Source: Spirodela intermedia
Taxonomy: Eukaryota > Streptophyta > Magnoliopsida > Alismatales > Araceae
Length of the DNA stretch: 64,000 nt
NCBI GenBank assembly: GCA_902729315.2
Contig: LR746274.1
Span: 2,569,037 to 2,633,036, forward strand
Reading direction: 5' to 3'
Part shown: positions 60,200 to 64,000 of the stretch, one piece after another
Position numbering within the stretch: the stretch's first letter is position 1
Layout: every line of letters begins with the position of its first letter
Made by a program: the position numbers and the translations under genes
The notes under the pieces: generated by a model
What the model saw: only the letters and a program-made list of their open reading frames with translations
What the model was told of the DNA's origin: nothing
The model's database searches: none

Positions 60200-63100
60200 C
60201 CCAATGTTTACTTATCCATGTGGTAGTCAAGTCTCTTACGTCATGAGAATGATGGGGATGTGAGTATCTTATAAGTACTCCCCTCTAAAGTTTCACCTAG
60301 AGCAAAGTAAAAGTCTAAAAATGCTTCAAGCGAATTTGTAATTGGCTTCTAACTATGGGAGGTTGATCCAATTAATTAAGACATCAATATCATGGCTTCT
60401 AACTAGAACTTTGAAAGTGTCATAACCCAATTGAGGTCATTATCGAGGATCTGAGGTCTTGGAGGCCTTAGATGTAGTCAACTATGACCAAAATAACACT
60501 AAAATCATCATATTTGAGAAGCCTTCAACAAAGTTCATGCATAAATCTTCATAAATTTAATTAATTGGTGAGAGATAAGAGGTTAGAACAACCTGGCTGG
60601 TGAGAGATATTTCACTTTATTTTACCAAAAGATGAAGTATTCTTTGACATATTTTTTTATGTAGTTTTTGATTTCTATTTATCAAAGATTTTGGCTAACT
60701 CTTTTATATGTTCACAAGAACTTCAAGTGACCATTGATAGCTAAATCGTGAAATTCATTCAAAAAATTAAGAAGTAAGGAAAAGGTACTTGAGATTATTA
60801 GTTGCTCACAATGGAGTAAGAGCCGATGTTAGTTAAAGTAAGTTGGCCATTATTCAAGTTACTATGGTAGCTACATAATGATTTGAACAAGAGCTAGGGA
60901 TCTTCTATATTCTCATGTTAAATTAGGACAAGGTCTATGAACTCAACCTATGATTACTCTATGGGTTCTAGGTTAGGTTCTTCAGCTTATTAGAATGTGT
61001 TTATCTCTTTATTTTAAACCTTACCTAGTTTGAATCTTGAAATGAAACCATATGATTTGAATAGCCACTTTTTTTAGTCATGAAGAACCTAGTATTATTG
61101 CAAAAGAGATTTGAAGAATCATTAGTTTTAAAAGATTATAAACTTGTTTTCAAAAAGATAATATTTTCATTTCAATTCAACAATAATAATTTATATTAAT
61201 TATTGCTAATATATGGCTTTGAACTCACAAACGTACAAGAGAACTTAAGTAAAAAATACAATAAAGCATTATTATTGCATAAAGACAACTCCACTCAACA
61301 CATCTAATTTCAACTAGAAGGCCAAGAAATTTGGGAGGGCTAAGATTGAAGCTATTATAAAACTTTCTTGAGATATCAAAAAGATTTATTTGATTTTGGT
61401 CTACAGTTGAATGAATTCATTTCATATTTCTAAGTTTAGGACTCTATAAGAATGCTATAACTTTTAATGAATCTCAAGTAATAGTCCATCAAGACCATAA
61501 ACCTATGAAGTTATAGTGTCATATGAGATAGGCAATATAAGACTACCTAATCTTCTCATAATCTATTGTCATATTAGTTGCTCATACAACATCATCTTAG
61601 TAAGACATGTGTCTCTATCAAATGAGTATTTTTTTAGTTGATATGAAGGTTGTGGTTATGTAACATGCTGAAAACTTGTGTAAATTTTATACATGATTCT
61701 CTGAAGGTTAAGTTGTAGATTAATATGCCATCAAAAATATCATAATAAACTTCTTAAAGTAGGCACAAAATATTTGATTCAAAAGATGATAAATGATGGT
61801 TACAACATTTGTTAGGCCAAATGACATTATAAAAACTTGTAATGATTGTAGTTTAGCTTTAAGAAGATAGTTGTTCTTTGAACTTTTACCATTAGAATAA
61901 TGAAGTAATCTAAAATGACCACCTTATTTAATGTCTAATAGTCCACATAAAATTGACATTTGATACTCTTCTTTTTGGCTAATAAGGTTGGATTGGAGAA
62001 TGGCCTAATGGAGTGTTGTATAATTACAGCTATCAGCATCCCTCAAATCAATTGTTTGATTTCTATCTTTTGGATATGAGAGTAGTAAAATGACACAATA
62101 TTTATCAATTTTGTGTTCTGGTTTCATTGTGACTATGTGATTCACTTCACAAATTAGAAATAACTTGATTTATTCATCAAGTACTTTTGAATATTGAGCT
62201 TATATTTAGTCATTGAGACCTATTGCATTCTCATGTGTCTTGTAGTTGAGTTCAACCATCTTGGTCAATTAATAAGGCTCAAAATGACCTATTCCTTTTG
62301 TATGGCCATTCAAAGAGTTTAGAGAAAGATGTCAGCCCACTAAAAATGGCATATGTTTAAATCATGACTATTATTTCTATTAGGAGGGACATTGTAAATT
62401 TTTCAAAATCTAGTTTGATATTTTTCATGGCACACATATTTCAAGCCTATCACCTTATCCATTGTGACGAAAGAAAGAGTGAAGAAGTCTTATGTGATTT
62501 TGAATGCTTGAGTTTTCAGTGTCATGCTCTAACATATGCCCATGTTTGGAACCTTTTCCCTAATTCACTTGGTGACCAAGAAATTTAGAGTAATAATGAT
62601 TTGAAATTATAGTGTATGGGTTACTTTAAGAAATATGAAAGTAAAATAAGCTTTAATATCTATGAGTATAATTACTAAATACATATGAATTTTTTCATAG
62701 AATTTGGAGGTGTCATTTGAAGAGTCTTATGTAAGAGCATTCAAAGTAACTTGTAGATTTAGTAAAATTTCTCTTTGCTCTTAATGTTTTCTGATTCTTC
62801 TACTTTGACTTTTATAAGTGACTCTTCATATATGACTATGATTTGTAATTTCCATTTACAACAATGACCAAATAACTATTTTCATTATTACAAAAAATAT
62901 AGACTTTGGATACATCTGAATTAAATCTTTAGAGCAAGGTGGATATCTATGGTAAAGTTGTCATTAATATTTGTTTGTCATGAAATGAAAGCTTTCTTGA
63001 AACTTTTGATACTTTAGAGCTTGATCTTTACCTTCTAACCTAAGCACATGACTACGTCAAAGTCCCATAAGTTTTATTAGGTAGACTTCCAACATAATAT

Positions 63101-63960
63101 CATCTCTTAGGCCAATATAGAAAGTCTCTATAAGATTTTTTTTGACATGTAACTTGTTAGAAATCTCATAAGTTTAAACTCATTGTAATATTTTGTGACC
63201 ATGCCTCTTTGTTTAATTTTTAGAAATCTTTGACATAGAGAACTTAACCAGTTAGAGTTGAACTGAATCATTTCAAGAGCCATCATCATCTAAATTATTC
63301 ATCAATTTAAATTATATAAGAAACTTCTCTTTGAAGTTAACCTTAGTTGTCATGAGTTTTTCTATCAATCTCAACTTACACAAAGAAAAATAGTTTCACT
63401 TATAACATAGTTTTTTAGATATTGTTCATTGAATAGGAACATGTCTTACTTTTACTTGCCAAGCCAAGACTCAAAACAAACATCTAATCTAGTGAGTGTT
63501 TCCATGTGAGACGTTGCTCCACCTAGGTGAGCCTAATTCTTGATCTCCAACCTCCTCATGTAATGGAACAAAATAATATTGACTAGTGTCTCCTTGGGGC
63601 GTGTTTGTCCAAACCCAAGGAGCAAGATGGTGTTGTGGTTCTTAGAGCATATAGAAAATATGCTCCAACTAATATTTGACGAACAAAATCTCATTGCATG
63701 TCTCTATCTCTTACAATCATTACTCATTGAAGGGCCGAAAGATCCTTGAATCTAATGATGAGGCTCTAATAAAGGGCAATTTTTTTTTGTCATATGTCCC
63801 CAAGCTTATTCTTAATACTCTTCGCTCTCTTTTCATTGGGTTTGAGTGTCATTGCTCTTATATGAATATGATAGGCTCCCTTCTCACTTATATTAAAGTG
63901 AAAGTGAGATGGCAAATATGATATCAAGAGGATGTTGGAGCACTGCTAATAGATGAGACC
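60200..63960 (-). mobile_element. Ty3/gypsy retrotransposon, heavily decayed
   Basis: On the - strand, from high to low coordinates, I read three parts. First is a gag-like stretch (about 63450-62950). Next is reverse transcriptase, with a match to the RFCVDYRALNKV motif (here QFYVDY, a stop, then TLNKVV) near 61930 and VFIMSFGLTNVV at about 61830, followed by LNQIFCAYFKKFIMIF. Last is an integrase segment with MNFVEGFSNMMILVLF near 60510 (family pattern DFIEGLP...ILVVVDR). Many stops and frame shifts interrupt all parts. The catalytic FxDD step after the RT motif has become FLMAY, so the polymerase is dead. No LTR was identified inside the window. Confidence 0.8.
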
Positions 63961-64000
63961 CTCCACTCATCCATCAGATCAAGAGAGAGGATGGACATGT

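Overview
This is nuclear DNA of a flowering plant. The genes have many introns with GT/AG borders, one protein carries a chloroplast transit peptide, the families are plant ones, and the spaces between genes hold GA/CT microsatellites and decayed LTR retrotransposons. Two GC-rich intronless genes (plastid EF-Tu, AP2/ERF) lie next to AT-rich intron-rich ones. That contrast is common in monocots, but the species cannot be fixed from the sequence alone.

Layout. (1) Positions 471-16650, + strand: the 3' three quarters of a nuclear-pore membrane glycoprotein gene (GP210/NUP210). I resolve 28 exons encoding 1422 residues and a stop; the 5' part lies outside the window. (2) 17605-19071, +: an intronless nuclear gene for plastid elongation factor Tu (488 aa). 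(3) 19072-23698: no convincing gene; GA arrays and a local duplication. (4) 23699-24424, -: a two-exon gene for a 187-aa protein I cannot name. (5) 25335-25781, -: an intronless ORF of 148 aa, also unnamed. (6) 26861-48117, +: the complete gene of the AAA+ ATPase PCH2/TRIP13 in 14 exons (456 aa). It is stretched over 21 kb because at least three of its introns hold Ty1/copia insertions or fragments. (7) 48118-56520: about 8.4 kb without a recognised gene, with microsatellites, an inverted repeat and a 287-bp tandem duplication. (8) 56631-57623, +: an AP2/ERF transcription factor of the ESR/DORNROESCHEN type, with a clear TATA box. (9) 57624-64000: intergenic, with a 136-bp tandem duplication and a decayed Ty3/gypsy element on the - strand that may run past the window edge.

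The genes are unrelated housekeeping and developmental loci: nuclear pore, plastid translation, meiotic recombination and spindle checkpoint, and shoot meristem regulation. They do not form a cluster with a shared function. I found no CRISPR array, operon, tRNA, rRNA or convincing new multi-gene system. The points most worth following are the two unnamed genes, an upstream ORF whose stop codon would overlap the PCH2 start codon, the repeated copia colonisation of PCH2 introns, and an imperfect inverted repeat near 48.7 kb.
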